Assembly (NCBI GenBank): GCA_031269595.1
Contig: JAISYX010000120.1
Location: forward strand, 1-34,491
Direction of reading: 5' to 3'
Length of the DNA stretch: 34,491 nt
Origin: Oscillospiraceae bacterium
GTDB taxonomy: Bacteria; Bacillota; Clostridia; Oscillospirales; Acutalibacteraceae
Shown here: piece by piece, positions 8,912-15,546 of the stretch
Numbering within the stretch: position 1 is the first letter of the stretch
How the letters are laid out: each line of letters starts with the position of its first letter
Made by a program: the position numbers and the translations under genes
Notes under the pieces: generated by a model
Told to the model about the DNA's origin: nothing
Databases searched by the model: none
The model's input: the letters and a program-made list of their open reading frames with translations, nothing else

Positions 8912-9142
8912 TTGGTTAAGGTTATTCATTTTGGGGTTTATACGGCGGAGGCGGCTACAGCAATCTCTACACACAGCGATGCCTATGCTCTGCCCTCAGC
9001 CTTGCCGGCACGCTTGGCTGGCGCAAGCAGCAATTTTGAGTATATCAACAAGGTGCTTAATCTGTATGAGAATGAGGGCTGGCAGGTTATTACAGCCGCC
9101 GGAGGCCATGGGCATGAGCTTAATGTTACCCTGCGGAAATAG
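8912..9142 (+). CDS. Small DUF4177-like protein, copy 1
   Basis: A TTG start with GGGAGG 8 nt upstream gives a 76-residue protein ending FEYINKVLNLYENEGWQVI...VTLRK. The helix followed by EGW.V and a last beta strand is the pattern of DUF4177-type small proteins, whose function is unknown. It is a paralogue of the protein at 9289-9486: both share EYI.KVLNLYE.EGW.V. The middle (about residues 12-38) is Ala/Ser-rich and differs between the two. It is probably co-transcribed with purH and purD. The family assignment is from motif resemblance only. Confidence 0.65.
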   Translation: MVKVIHFGVYTAEAATAISTHSDAYALPSALPARLAGASSNFEYINKVLNLYENEGWQVITAAGGHGHELNVTLRK

Positions 9143-9163
9143 AATTGAATCCCGCTAAAAACC

Positions 9164-9241
9164 GTAGGGGCAGACCTATGTGTCTGCCCTAGGTTGCCAC
9201 AAAACGCCCGTCTTTGGGCAGACACATAGGTCTGCCCCTAC
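9164..9241. repeat. GTAGGGG-type hairpin repeat, copy 2
   Basis: Perfect 26-bp arms at 9164-9189 and 9216-9241 have the same arm sequence as copies 1 and 3, with a diverged 26-nt loop. It lies between the two DUF4177-like genes, inside the operon. As RNA it would form a very stable stem and could protect or terminate the transcript. Confidence 0.9.
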
Positions 9242-9288
9242 AAACAAGCTAATTAGTAAATAGAGATGCTAAACAGGAGGTTGCACTT

Positions 9289-9486
9289 GTGTATAAATAT
9301 ATTCGCTTTCATATTACGCAAAAAAAGACAGATGAAATCTCTACAGCTAAATATGAATACCTATGCGATAAACATCATTACTGTGAATACATAACAAAGG
9401 TGCTTAACCTATATGAAACAGAGGGCTGGCGTGTTGTTGGCACTAGCTCTCAGCCTGAATACAAATTTTTTACACTACACAAATAA
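9289..9486 (+). CDS. Small DUF4177-like protein, copy 2
   Basis: A GTG start with AGGAGG 7 nt upstream gives a 65-residue protein: a beta strand (YKYIRFHI), a charged linker, then EYITKVLNLYETEGWRVV and a closing strand (KFFTLHK). This is more compact than copy 1 and closer to what I expect of a DUF4177 domain. It ends 15 nt before purD. The duplication inside a purine operon, with a hairpin repeat between the copies, is unusual. No function can be assigned. Confidence 0.7.
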   Translation: MYKYIRFHITQKKTDEISTAKYEYLCDKHHYCEYITKVLNLYETEGWRVVGTSSQPEYKFFTLHK

Positions 9487-9501
9487 ACGGAGGTTCTAAA
9501 T

Positions 9502-10761
9502 TTGAAAATACTTGTTATAGGCGGGGGCGGGCGTGAACACGCCATTATCCGCAAATTGAAGGAAAGCCCCCGTGTAAATGCAATTTATGCAGCCCCGGGC
9601 AACGGCGGTATCTCTAAGGATGCCCAGTGCTTCGGCCTTGCTGCAACAGATATTAAGGGCGTGGTCTCTCTGGCTAAGGAGCTGGCTGTTGACCTCGTAT
9701 TTGTCGCCCCTGATGACCCGCTGGTTCTCGGGCTTGTAGACGCCCTTGAGGCAGAGGGAATCCGTGCCTTTGGCCCTAACGCCGCCGCCGCAATTATTGA
9801 GGGCAGCAAGGTGTTTTCAAAGGATTTAATGCAGCGTTACGGCATTCCAACCGCAGGCTATGCCGTGTTTGAAAATGCAGAGTCCGCAATTGCCTATATC
9901 AAGGAGCAAAACAGCTATCCCACAGTGGTAAAGGCGGACGGCCTTGCTCTTGGCAAGGGTGTTATTATAGCCGAAAATGAGGCAGAGGCTCTATCTGCCG
10001 TTAACTCCATTATGTCTGACAGGATATTCGGAGAGTCTGGCAGCAGGGTGGTTATAGAGGAGTTTCTAACAGGTCCTGAGGTCTCTGTATTGGCCTTTAC
10101 AGACGGCAAAACCGTTAAGCCCATGGTATCTTCAAAAGACCATAAGCGTGCCTTGGAGGGCGACAGGGGCTTGAATACGGGGGGCATGGGTACAATCAGC
10201 CCCAACCCGTTTTATACTGATGAAATTGCGCAGGAGTGCATGGAGACTATCTTTTTGCCGACTATCAATGCAATGGCGCAGGAGGGTAGGAGCTTTAAGG
10301 GCTGCCTGTATTTTGGGCTTATGCTCACCCCTAAAGGCTCTAAGGTTATTGAGTACAACTGCCGCTTTGGCGACCCTGAAACTCAGGTGGTTTTGCCTAG
10401 GTTAAAAACTGATTTTGTAGATATAATTGATGCAGTAATAGACGAAACGCTGGATAAAATCGACATAGAGTGGCAAGACTCGGCCTGCGCCTGTGTTATA
10501 ATGGCCTCCGGCGGGTATCCCTCGGCCTATCCAAAGGGTTTAACCATTGCAGGACTGGATGATAAGGGGCAGCTTGAGGGGGCTACAGTGTACCATTCCG
10601 GCACAGCCCTTAAGGACGGAGAATTTGTGACAAACGGAGGGCGTGTGCTGGGCGTAACCGCAACAGGCGAAAGCCTTGAAGCCGCATTGCAAAAGGCCTA
10701 TGCCGCCGTGGATAAAATCAAATTTGAGGGTGCGCATTACCGCAAGGATATTGGACGATAG
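9502..10761 (+). CDS. purD: Phosphoribosylamine-glycine ligase PurD
   Basis: PurD joins glycine to phosphoribosylamine with ATP. A TTG start, with GGAGG 8 nt upstream, gives 419 residues. It has the N-terminal KILVIGGGGREHAI, the early GPN (FGPNAAAA), and the ATP-grasp segment VVKADGLALGKGV. SSKDHKRALEGDRGLNTGGMG and YNCRFGDPETQ complete the active site. Length and all signature blocks are standard. It is the last gene of the visible pur operon; a nested hairpin repeat follows its stop within 20 bp. Confidence 0.96.
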   Translation: MKILVIGGGGREHAIIRKLKESPRVNAIYAAPGNGGISKDAQCFGLAATDIKGVVSLAKELAVDLVFVAPDDPLVLGLVDALEAEGIRAFGPNAAAAIIEGSKVFSKDLMQRYGIPTAGYAVFENAESAIAYIKEQNSYPTVVKADGLALGKGVIIAENEAEALSAVNSIMSDRIFGESGSRVVIEEFLTGPEVSVLAFTDGKTVKPMVSSKDHKRALEGDRGLNTGGMGTISPNPFYTDEIAQECMETIFLPTINAMAQEGRSFKGCLYFGLMLTPKGSKVIEYNCRFGDPETQVVLPRLKTDFVDIIDAVIDETLDKIDIEWQDSACACVIMASGGYPSAYPKGLTIAGLDDKGQLEGATVYHSGTALKDGEFVTNGGRVLGVTATGESLEAALQKAYAAVDKIKFEGAHYRKDIGR

Positions 10762-10778
10762 AACTGTATAAGGCTTGC

Positions 10779-11061
10779 GTAGGGGCGAATTGCATTCACC
10801 CGCAAAGCTACAGCGGTGCATTAAATGACTTTGGAATCATAAAAGCTGCGTCATTGCGAGCACGCAACCAAGCTGCAATAACAGTAAGGTGTGGTGTGCG
10901 AAGCAATGTGCACTGGATTGCTTCGCACTCGTAACCGCATGGTAAATTCAAGCTTAGCGGTGCTCGCAATGACGCACGTCAGCGGGGCGATAGAAAAGTA
11001 ACATTCCACCCGCTCTCACACAACCAGCCCAGTCTGCGGGCGAATGCAATTCGTCCCCTAC
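10779..11061. repeat. Triple-nested inverted repeat element
   Basis: This fills the gap between purD and the flippase gene; I see no gene in it. The outer arms start GTAGGGGCGAATTGC and match over about 25 bp (10779-10803 and 11036-11061). A perfect 16-bp pair lies inside (10848-10863 and 10960-10975), and a perfect 12-bp pair inside that (10896-10907 and 10917-10928, GTGCGAAGCAAT). It shares the GTAGGGG terminus with the smaller repeats. It has the build of a miniature element that has been invaded by others. Confidence 0.8.
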
Positions 11062-11110
11062 GGAACGTAAATTATTATACATCAACTAACACAGAAAGGT
11101 ATAATTAACT

Positions 11111-12487
11111 TTGAATAATTATTTAAACAAGATAAAATCATTGTTTAATAAATTTAAAAAAAAACCTGCCCCCAACAGGCTAGATAGCCAGGGCGGCGGG
11201 AGGAATGATTATGCCAAAAATATCACCAAGCTTGTCTCGGCAACGGCCATAGGCCAAGCTGTGCCCGGGGTGGTTGGGCTTATAATCTCACGCATGTACA
11301 CACCTGCGCAATTTGGTGAATTTGGTGCTCTTAACGCCATCTTTTCTGTGTTTTTGGTGCTTACCACCTGTATGTATGAGCAGGCAATCATGCTGCCTGA
11401 GGATGATAACGACGCCTTTGCGCTTACAATAGGAGCAACGGTGCTTTCGGCGGCAACCTCATTGCTGTGGTTTATACTGCTCATTATTAGACCAATAAGG
11501 CTTTTTGTTGCAGGGGTATTTGGTGAAAAGGAGTTTGCTCACACTCTTAATTGGCTTGCTCTTTACCTGTTCTTTGGGGCGGGGTATCAAATAGCCAACT
11601 ATTGGGTTAACCGCAAGGGCATGTACAATCAGCTTTCGGCCAACAGGGTTATAAAGGCCTTAAGCATAAGCGGCATAAATCTGGGCTTTGGCTTTAAGCC
11701 CCTTAATAAAATGTTCAACGGCGTTATTATAGGCCGAATTGCAGGTGAGGCCATCTCCTGGATAGGCCTTGTGCTGCGTGTGTGGAAGAAGGAGCTTTAC
11801 CGCTTTAAGTCTATCACGCCAAGCTTGGTTCTTACGCAGCTTAAACGCTACCGCAAGTTCCCTATAATGATAGTTCCCGCAAGGCTGATTAACGCAATTG
11901 CACAGCAAACCCCCGTTCTGCTCTTAAGCACGCTTTTCAGCCTGACTGTGCAGGGCGGCTTCTCCTATACCTACACCCTGCTGGGCATACCTGTCTCTCT
12001 TATCTCAAGAGCTGCAGGGGATGTCTTCCGTGAAAATGCAAGCATACTCTATGCCAAGGGGCAGAGCTGCCGTGAGCTTATGCTCAAGACCCTAAAGCCG
12101 CTGGCACTGTATTCTGCGCCTGTTTTTGCCCTGCTGATGATATTCTCGCCTAAGCTTATCCCCTTGCTTTTAGGCCCTGATTGGACTTTGGCAGGTGAGT
12201 TTGTGCAAATATTAACCCCCGCATTCTTTATGATGTTTATTGTAACCCCCTTCTCCTTTATGTTTATGATAGCCGAAAGGCAGGAGTTTGAGCTGTGCTG
12301 GCAGGCGGCCTTTGTAGTTATGAATATATGCGGCTTTATGCTTGGCTATTATGTCACTGGACACAGCGCAAAGGGAGCCCTGATAGGCTTTACAATCTCA
12401 CACACGCTTATGCATGTGATAGACGGCGTAATATCATATTTTCTTGCCTGCGGCAAGTGGAGAAGAAGAAAAGTTTTAACAAGCTAA
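11111..12487 (+). CDS. Polysaccharide flippase (Wzx/MATE-like membrane protein)
   Basis: The 458-residue protein has a basic N-terminal tail of about 35 residues and about 12 hydrophobic segments. VSATAIGQAVPGVVGLIISRMYTPAQFGEFGA is a typical beginning of the oligosaccharide flippase (PST/Wzx) family, which moves lipid-linked sugar units across the membrane. Start TTG 11111 has AAAGGT about 10 nt upstream. No glycosyltransferase genes surround it, so the substrate cannot be named. It stands alone between the nested repeat element and a small-gene region. Confidence 0.8.
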   Translation: MNNYLNKIKSLFNKFKKKPAPNRLDSQGGGRNDYAKNITKLVSATAIGQAVPGVVGLIISRMYTPAQFGEFGALNAIFSVFLVLTTCMYEQAIMLPEDDNDAFALTIGATVLSAATSLLWFILLIIRPIRLFVAGVFGEKEFAHTLNWLALYLFFGAGYQIANYWVNRKGMYNQLSANRVIKALSISGINLGFGFKPLNKMFNGVIIGRIAGEAISWIGLVLRVWKKELYRFKSITPSLVLTQLKRYRKFPIMIVPARLINAIAQQTPVLLLSTLFSLTVQGGFSYTYTLLGIPVSLISRAAGDVFRENASILYAKGQSCRELMLKTLKPLALYSAPVFALLMIFSPKLIPLLLGPDWTLAGEFVQILTPAFFMMFIVTPFSFMFMIAERQEFELCWQAAFVVMNICGFMLGYYVTGHSAKGALIGFTISHTLMHVIDGVISYFLACGKWRRRKVLTS

Positions 12488-12559
12488 AAATCGACACATA
12501 ATTTGCCCTGCATCATAATATAATAAATGATAGCTGTTTGAAAAAATGGCGGAAATATT

Positions 12560-12647
12560 TTGAACGAAAAGGCACGAATGGACGCAGGAATCCCCGCAGC
12601 AATTTTAAAAAAATTGTGTGTGCGGGCTCTCTAAGCACATGGTGCTT
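12560..12647 (+). repeat. Leader element, copy A (diverged type)
   Basis: The right half reads TGCGGGCTCTCTAAGCACAT and aligns with the other leader copies. Its small palindrome is AAGCAC-ATG-GTGCTT, one base pair longer than the AACAC-ATG-GTGTT of the others, with both arms changed together. The left half has AATCCCCGCA in place of ACGCAGGCACAAC; CCCGCA can pair with TGCGGG. Unlike most copies it ends 19 nt before the ATG and leaves room for an AGGAG ribosome site. A TTG-started 24-codon frame runs from its left edge. Confidence 0.65.
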
Positions 12648-12666
12648 CGACAGGAGCAAGCAAATT

Positions 12667-12798
12667 ATGACAAACAATAGAAAAGAAAACACTCAGGAAT
12701 TTGTGTTTTGGGAAGAATTTACAAACCCCGAGGAAAGAGGAGATTTAGACGACTTAATATTCGCTTATGACGAATACAGAGGCCCCAGTGAGAGATAG
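12667..12798 (+). CDS. Small acidic protein of unknown function
   Basis: From the ATG at 12667, with AGGAG 10 nt upstream, the product has 43 residues and is strongly acidic in the second half (NPEERGDLDDLIFAYDEYRG). I recognise no family. The reading frame can be extended upstream to a TTG at 12538, but that extension is only a translation of leader element copy A, so the short form is preferred. It converges with the next gene, two bases apart. Confidence 0.4.
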   Translation: MTNNRKENTQEFVFWEEFTNPEERGDLDDLIFAYDEYRGPSER

Positions 12799-12800
12799 CA

Positions 12801-13064
12801 TTATTTTTCTTTTTTGCCTGTTATGTAATCAGATATAAAGCCCATTAACACTGTTATTATCAGTGTTTTTTCACCGGCAGAAAGCAGCTCCTCTGCAAGC
12901 AGCTCCGCCGTTTGAGAATCTGCAATATTGGGCGGAATGAACATAAGCGCAGCCCCGCACATCACCAGAGTAGCAAACAAAACCGCACCGCACTTTAATA
13001 TCATAACAGTGCAGGTGTTAAAATCCTTTGTGTGGTTTAAAAATTTTTCAGCAAACATCTTCAA
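12801..13064 (-). CDS. Small two-helix membrane protein, unknown
   Basis: The 87-residue product has a long hydrophobic segment (MILKCGAVLFATLVMCGAALMF) and a second, weaker one (LIITVLMGFISDYI), ending in a Lys-rich tail. I do not recognise the family. TTG 13064 is preferred over GTG 13073, because AAGGGG lies 8 nt before the TTG but overlaps the GTG. It is transcribed toward the acidic small gene. Nothing nearby suggests a role. Confidence 0.5.
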   Translation of the reverse strand: MKMFAEKFLNHTKDFNTCTVMILKCGAVLFATLVMCGAALMFIPPNIADSQTAELLAEELLSAGEKTLIITVLMGFISDYITGKKEK

Positions 13065-13152
13065 AATAAGCACCCCTTTTTATTTAATAAAACCATTGTA
13101 ACATATACGTTGAATAACTTAAATACAAAATTATTACCAATTGAGGAAATAG

Positions 13153-13241
13153 TTTGAAAACAACAAGAAGGGTAGGGCGCAGGCACAACAAACGCTTTTT
13201 AATAAAATGTTAGTGTGTGAGCCCTCTAACACATGGTGTTT
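13153..13241 (+). repeat. Leader element, copy B (tandem with C)
   Basis: It has the full consensus layout: TTTGAAAACAACAAG at the left, CGCAGGCACAACA, TGTTAGTGTG, and the palindrome AACAC-ATG-GTGTT at 13228-13240. GAGG lies 7 nt before its TTG (13154). The short frame from this TTG is shifted by a missing base near position 13178 and stops at 13213. It is followed at once by copy C, so it does not itself abut a gene start. Confidence 0.85.
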
Positions 13242-13243
13242 AG

Positions 13244-13332
13244 TTTGAAAACAACAAGAGAGGTAGAGACGCAGGCACAACAGATGTTTTTAACTAAAAT
13301 GTTGGTGTGCGGGCTCTCTAACACATGGTGTT
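13244..13332 (+). repeat. Leader element, copy C, before the isomerase
   Basis: This is the most complete copy. It starts TTTGAAAACAACAAG and ends with AACAC-ATG-GTGTT (13320-13332). A 29-codon frame from TTG 13245 runs through the whole element and ends at TGA 13332-13334, one base before the TTG start of the isomerase. That is the spacing expected for translational coupling. The isomerase itself has no ribosome site of its own. Confidence 0.85.
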
Positions 13333-13335
13333 GAT

Positions 13336-14130
13336 TTGAAGAAACAAACTAGCTTTGGAATTTCAACCTCCTGCCTGTATCCAATGAATACAGAGGAGGC
13401 CTTGGATGTGCTGCTCTTATTGGGCGTTAAAACCTTTGAGATATTCTTTAACAGCCCAAGCGAGCTAAAACCTGAATTTATAGGTGTTTTAAAAGAAAAG
13501 CTTGAAGCGCATGGCGCACAGGTGCGTTCACTGCATCCCTTTTCTTCTATGATGGAAGCCTACATGTTCTTCTCTGATTATGAGCGAAGATTTTTGGATA
13601 TGCTGGAATTTTATGAAAATTACTTTAAAGCGGCAGAGCTTTTGGGTGCGGACATCCTTGTTATACACGGGGACAGGGAACTTGCAAGAATAGACGAGGC
13701 GCAGTATTTCAAGCGGTTTAAGGCTCTGGTTGAAAGAGGCGAGGCTCGCGGCCTTAGAGTGGCACAGGAGAATGTATTCGGCCACAGGAGTGCGCACTCC
13801 GACTTCTTAAGCAGATTCAGGGAGGCACTGGGCGATTCTGCCTACTTTGTGTTTGATGTAAAGCAGGCGGTGCGCTCCGGTGAAAAGCCTGAGGATATAA
13901 TCAAAGCCATGGGTGAAAGAATAGTGCACGTGCATGTCAACGACAACACCGAAGAGGCAGACTGTCTGCTCCCCGGGCAGGGGCAAATGGATTACAGCGA
14001 GCTCAAATCCGGTTTAGATGCAGAGAATGTCAATGCAGATTGGATTATTGAGGTTTACAGAAGCAATTATAAACAGCCTGAACAGCTAAAGCAGGCGTTG
14101 GAATTACTTAACAATTTGTTATCGGTATAG
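13336..14130 (+). CDS. Sugar phosphate isomerase/epimerase-like TIM-barrel protein
   Basis: The 264-residue protein belongs to the AP-endonuclease-2/xylose-isomerase-like barrel family. It has the expected metal-site segments: SLHPF (His), LVIHGD (His), VAQENVFG (Glu), FVFDVKQA (Asp), VHVHVND (His pair) and IIEVY (Glu). The segment LPGQGQMDY corresponds to the usual LPGxGxxDY near the active site. The substrate cannot be predicted. It starts with TTG directly after leader copy C and lacks a Shine-Dalgarno, so its translation may depend on the leader frame. It is monocistronic as far as can be seen; nrdR follows with its own promoter. Confidence 0.8.
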   Translation: MKKQTSFGISTSCLYPMNTEEALDVLLLLGVKTFEIFFNSPSELKPEFIGVLKEKLEAHGAQVRSLHPFSSMMEAYMFFSDYERRFLDMLEFYENYFKAAELLGADILVIHGDRELARIDEAQYFKRFKALVERGEARGLRVAQENVFGHRSAHSDFLSRFREALGDSAYFVFDVKQAVRSGEKPEDIIKAMGERIVHVHVNDNTEEADCLLPGQGQMDYSELKSGLDAENVNADWIIEVYRSNYKQPEQLKQALELLNNLLSV

Positions 14131-14133
14131 TAC

Positions 14134-14162
14134 TTGCAATAAATTCTAAAATGTGATATAAT
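14134..14162 (+). promoter_or_regulatory. Promoter of nrdR
   Basis: TTGCAA and TATAAT are separated by exactly 17 bp, directly after the isomerase stop. Transcription would start near 14169, so leader element copy D lies wholly inside the nrdR 5' untranslated RNA. Confidence 0.7.
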
Positions 14163-14164
14163 TA

Positions 14165-14180
14165 ACACAATATATTGTGG
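14165..14180. promoter_or_regulatory. NrdR box over the nrdR start site
   Basis: ACACAATATATTGTGG matches the published NrdR-box consensus acaCwAtATaTwGtgt at 15 of 16 positions. It sits immediately after the -10 box. A weaker copy (14134-14149, core CAATAAATTC, 8 of 10 core matches) lies exactly 31 bp upstream, over the -35 box. Paired boxes about 31 bp apart are the known NrdR arrangement, so this points to autorepression. Confidence 0.7.
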
Positions 14181-14191
14181 CGGGAGCTTAG

Positions 14192-14278
14192 GTTAAAAAA
14201 ATACGAAAGGCAGAGACGCAGGCACAACAAGTGAATTTTCACATACTGTTGGTGTGCGATTCTCTAACACATGGTGTT
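14192..14278 (+). repeat. Leader element, copy D, before nrdR
   Basis: It contains AGAGACGCAGGCACAACAA, TGTTGGTGTGCG and the palindrome AACAC-ATG-GTGTT (14266-14278), 3 nt before the nrdR ATG. GGGAG lies about 5 nt upstream of the left edge. The position of the leader TTG is changed to GTT here, so no leader peptide can start at the usual place. The frame is open into nrdR. Confidence 0.85.
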
Positions 14279-14281
14279 GGT

Positions 14282-14737
14282 ATGAGATGTCCTTTTTGCG
14301 GATGTGAAGAGAGTAAGGTTATAGATTCAAGACCTACAGATGAAGGTGAGCGCATTAGGCGGCGCAGGGAATGCCTTAAATGCGTCAAGCGTTTTACTAC
14401 ATATGAGATTATCGAAACTGTCCCTGTAATTGTTATTAAAAAGGATAAATCCCGTGAAGCTTTTGACAGGGACAAGCTGTTCAGGGGTATGCTGCGCGCC
14501 TGTGAAAAGCGCATGGTATCTATTGATACAGTCGATAAAGCGGTTAACGAAATAGAGCTTAGTCTGCAAAATTCCCTTGACAGAGAGGTTACCTCAATGC
14601 AGATAGGCGAATATGCCATGCAGAAGCTAAAGGATATAGACGAGGTTGCCTATGTTCGCTTTGCCTCTGTTTACCGCCATTTTAAAGACATTAACACCTT
14701 TATGGAGGAGCTTGAAAAGCTTTTAAAGGAAAGATGA
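14282..14737 (+). CDS. nrdR: Transcriptional repressor NrdR
   Basis: NrdR represses ribonucleotide reductase genes in response to ATP/dATP. From ATG 14282 the product has 151 residues, the standard length, and starts [18 protein letters not shown]. The zinc ribbon has CPFC and CLKC (Cys3, 6, 31, 34). The ATP-cone follows from about residue 49 ([16 protein letters not shown]) to [10 protein letters not shown]. An in-frame GTG at 14231 would add 17 residues that translate leader copy D. The universal MRCP start makes the ATG the right choice. There is no clear ribosome site next to it. A NrdR box overlaps its promoter. The reductase genes are not in the window. Confidence 0.95.
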   Translation: MRCPFCGCEESKVIDSRPTDEGERIRRRRECLKCVKRFTTYEIIETVPVIVIKKDKSREAFDRDKLFRGMLRACEKRMVSIDTVDKAVNEIELSLQNSLDREVTSMQIGEYAMQKLKDIDEVAYVRFASVYRHFKDINTFMEELEKLLKER

Positions 14738-14763
14738 TTTTAGATTAGCTTAGGGGATATTCA

Positions 14764-14800
14764 CCCGCCTTTTACACAAACTATGTTGTAAAAGGGGGAG
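14764..14800 (+). promoter_or_regulatory. Hairpin covering the tepA-type gene's ribosome site
   Basis: CCTTTTACA (14768-14776) pairs perfectly with TGTAAAAGG (14787-14795), and CCC (14764-14766) can extend onto GGG (14796-14798) past one bulged base. The right arm contains most of the AAGGGGGAG ribosome site of the next gene. It may lower or regulate translation of that gene, or simply end the nrdR message; no T run follows. Confidence 0.45.
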
Positions 14801-14807
14801 TGTGAGC

Positions 14808-15518
14808 TTGGATTTTGACATTGAGCTTGAACATCACGAGGATGAGGAAGAGCATGTGCTGCTTACGCCTGAGCAGAGGGAGCAAATCATTTCACTGGGT
14901 TCTATTACCCCTGCACACGGCAAGCATTTAATACATTGCTTAACTATAATAGGACAAATAGAGGGGCATTACCTGCTCTCTCCACAAACCAAGACAACAA
15001 AATATGAGCATGTTCTGCCTCAGCTGGTTGCAATAGAGGAATCTCAGGACATAGAGGGCTTGCTGGTGCTGCTTAACACAGCAGGGGGAGACGTAGAGGC
15101 AGGCTTAGCCATAGCCGAGATGATAGCCGGAATGGAAACACCAACCGTCTCGCTTGTTCTTGGTGGCGGTCACTCTATAGGAGTTCCGCTGGCGGTTAGC
15201 GCAAAACGCTCGTTTATTGCGCCCTCAGCCACAATGACGCTGCATCCTGTACGCATGAGCGGCGTGGTTTTGGGTGTGCCGCAAACACTAAATTATTTTG
15301 AAAAGATGCAGGAACGCATTACACGATTTGTTGTAGAAAATTCTAATATATCACCGGAGCAGCTTAGAGAGCTCTCCTTTAACACAAGCGAGCTGGTTTT
15401 GGATGTGGGCACTGTGCTTGAAGGGGAAAAAGCTGTAGAGCTGGGTTTAATAGATGAATTGGGCGGATTAAAATCCGCACTTAAATTTCTGTACAAGCTG
15501 ATAGAAAATCCTGAGTAA
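14808..15518 (+). CDS. tepA: ClpP-like serine protease, TepA family
   Basis: The 236-residue product is a member of the ClpP/crotonase-fold peptidases nearest to B. subtilis TepA ('translocation-enhancing protein'). [19 protein letters not shown] forms the oxyanion-side block. [17 protein letters not shown] holds the likely nucleophilic Ser, and [11 protein letters not shown] the catalytic His. The N-terminus is acidic (HHEDEEEH). The protein has no signal peptide. TTG 14808 is preferred because GGGAG ends 7 nt before it; GTG 14802 is too close. Directly downstream is spoIIIE/ftsK, the same neighbourship as in B. subtilis, which supports the call. The exact substrate is unknown in the family. 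Confidence 0.8.
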   Translation: MDFDIELEHHEDEEEHVLLTPEQREQIISLGSITPAHGKHLIHCLTIIGQIEGHYLLSPQTKTTKYEHVLPQLVAIEESQDIEGLLVLLNTAGGDVEAGLAIAEMIAGMETPTVSLVLGGGHSIGVPLAVSAKRSFIAPSATMTLHPVRMSGVVLGVPQTLNYFEKMQERITRFVVENSNISPEQLRELSFNTSELVLDVGTVLEGEKAVELGLIDELGGLKSALKFLYKLIENPE

Positions 15519-15546
15519 AATCGGGATTTACATAGGGAGATAGGGA

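Noticed and set aside
12538..12666. Longer version of the acidic small protein from TTG 12538
   Set aside because: The extension runs across leader copy A; the short form has its own AGGAG at good spacing.
13245..13334. Leader frame of copy C as a conserved peptide gene
   Set aside because: Other copies shift frame inside the element (B stops early, G uses another frame), so the amino acid sequence is not conserved; kept as part of the element instead of a CDS.
14231..14281. NrdR extended upstream to GTG 14231
   Set aside because: The extra 17 residues are the translation of leader copy D, and NrdR proteins begin with the M-R-C-P zinc ribbon.
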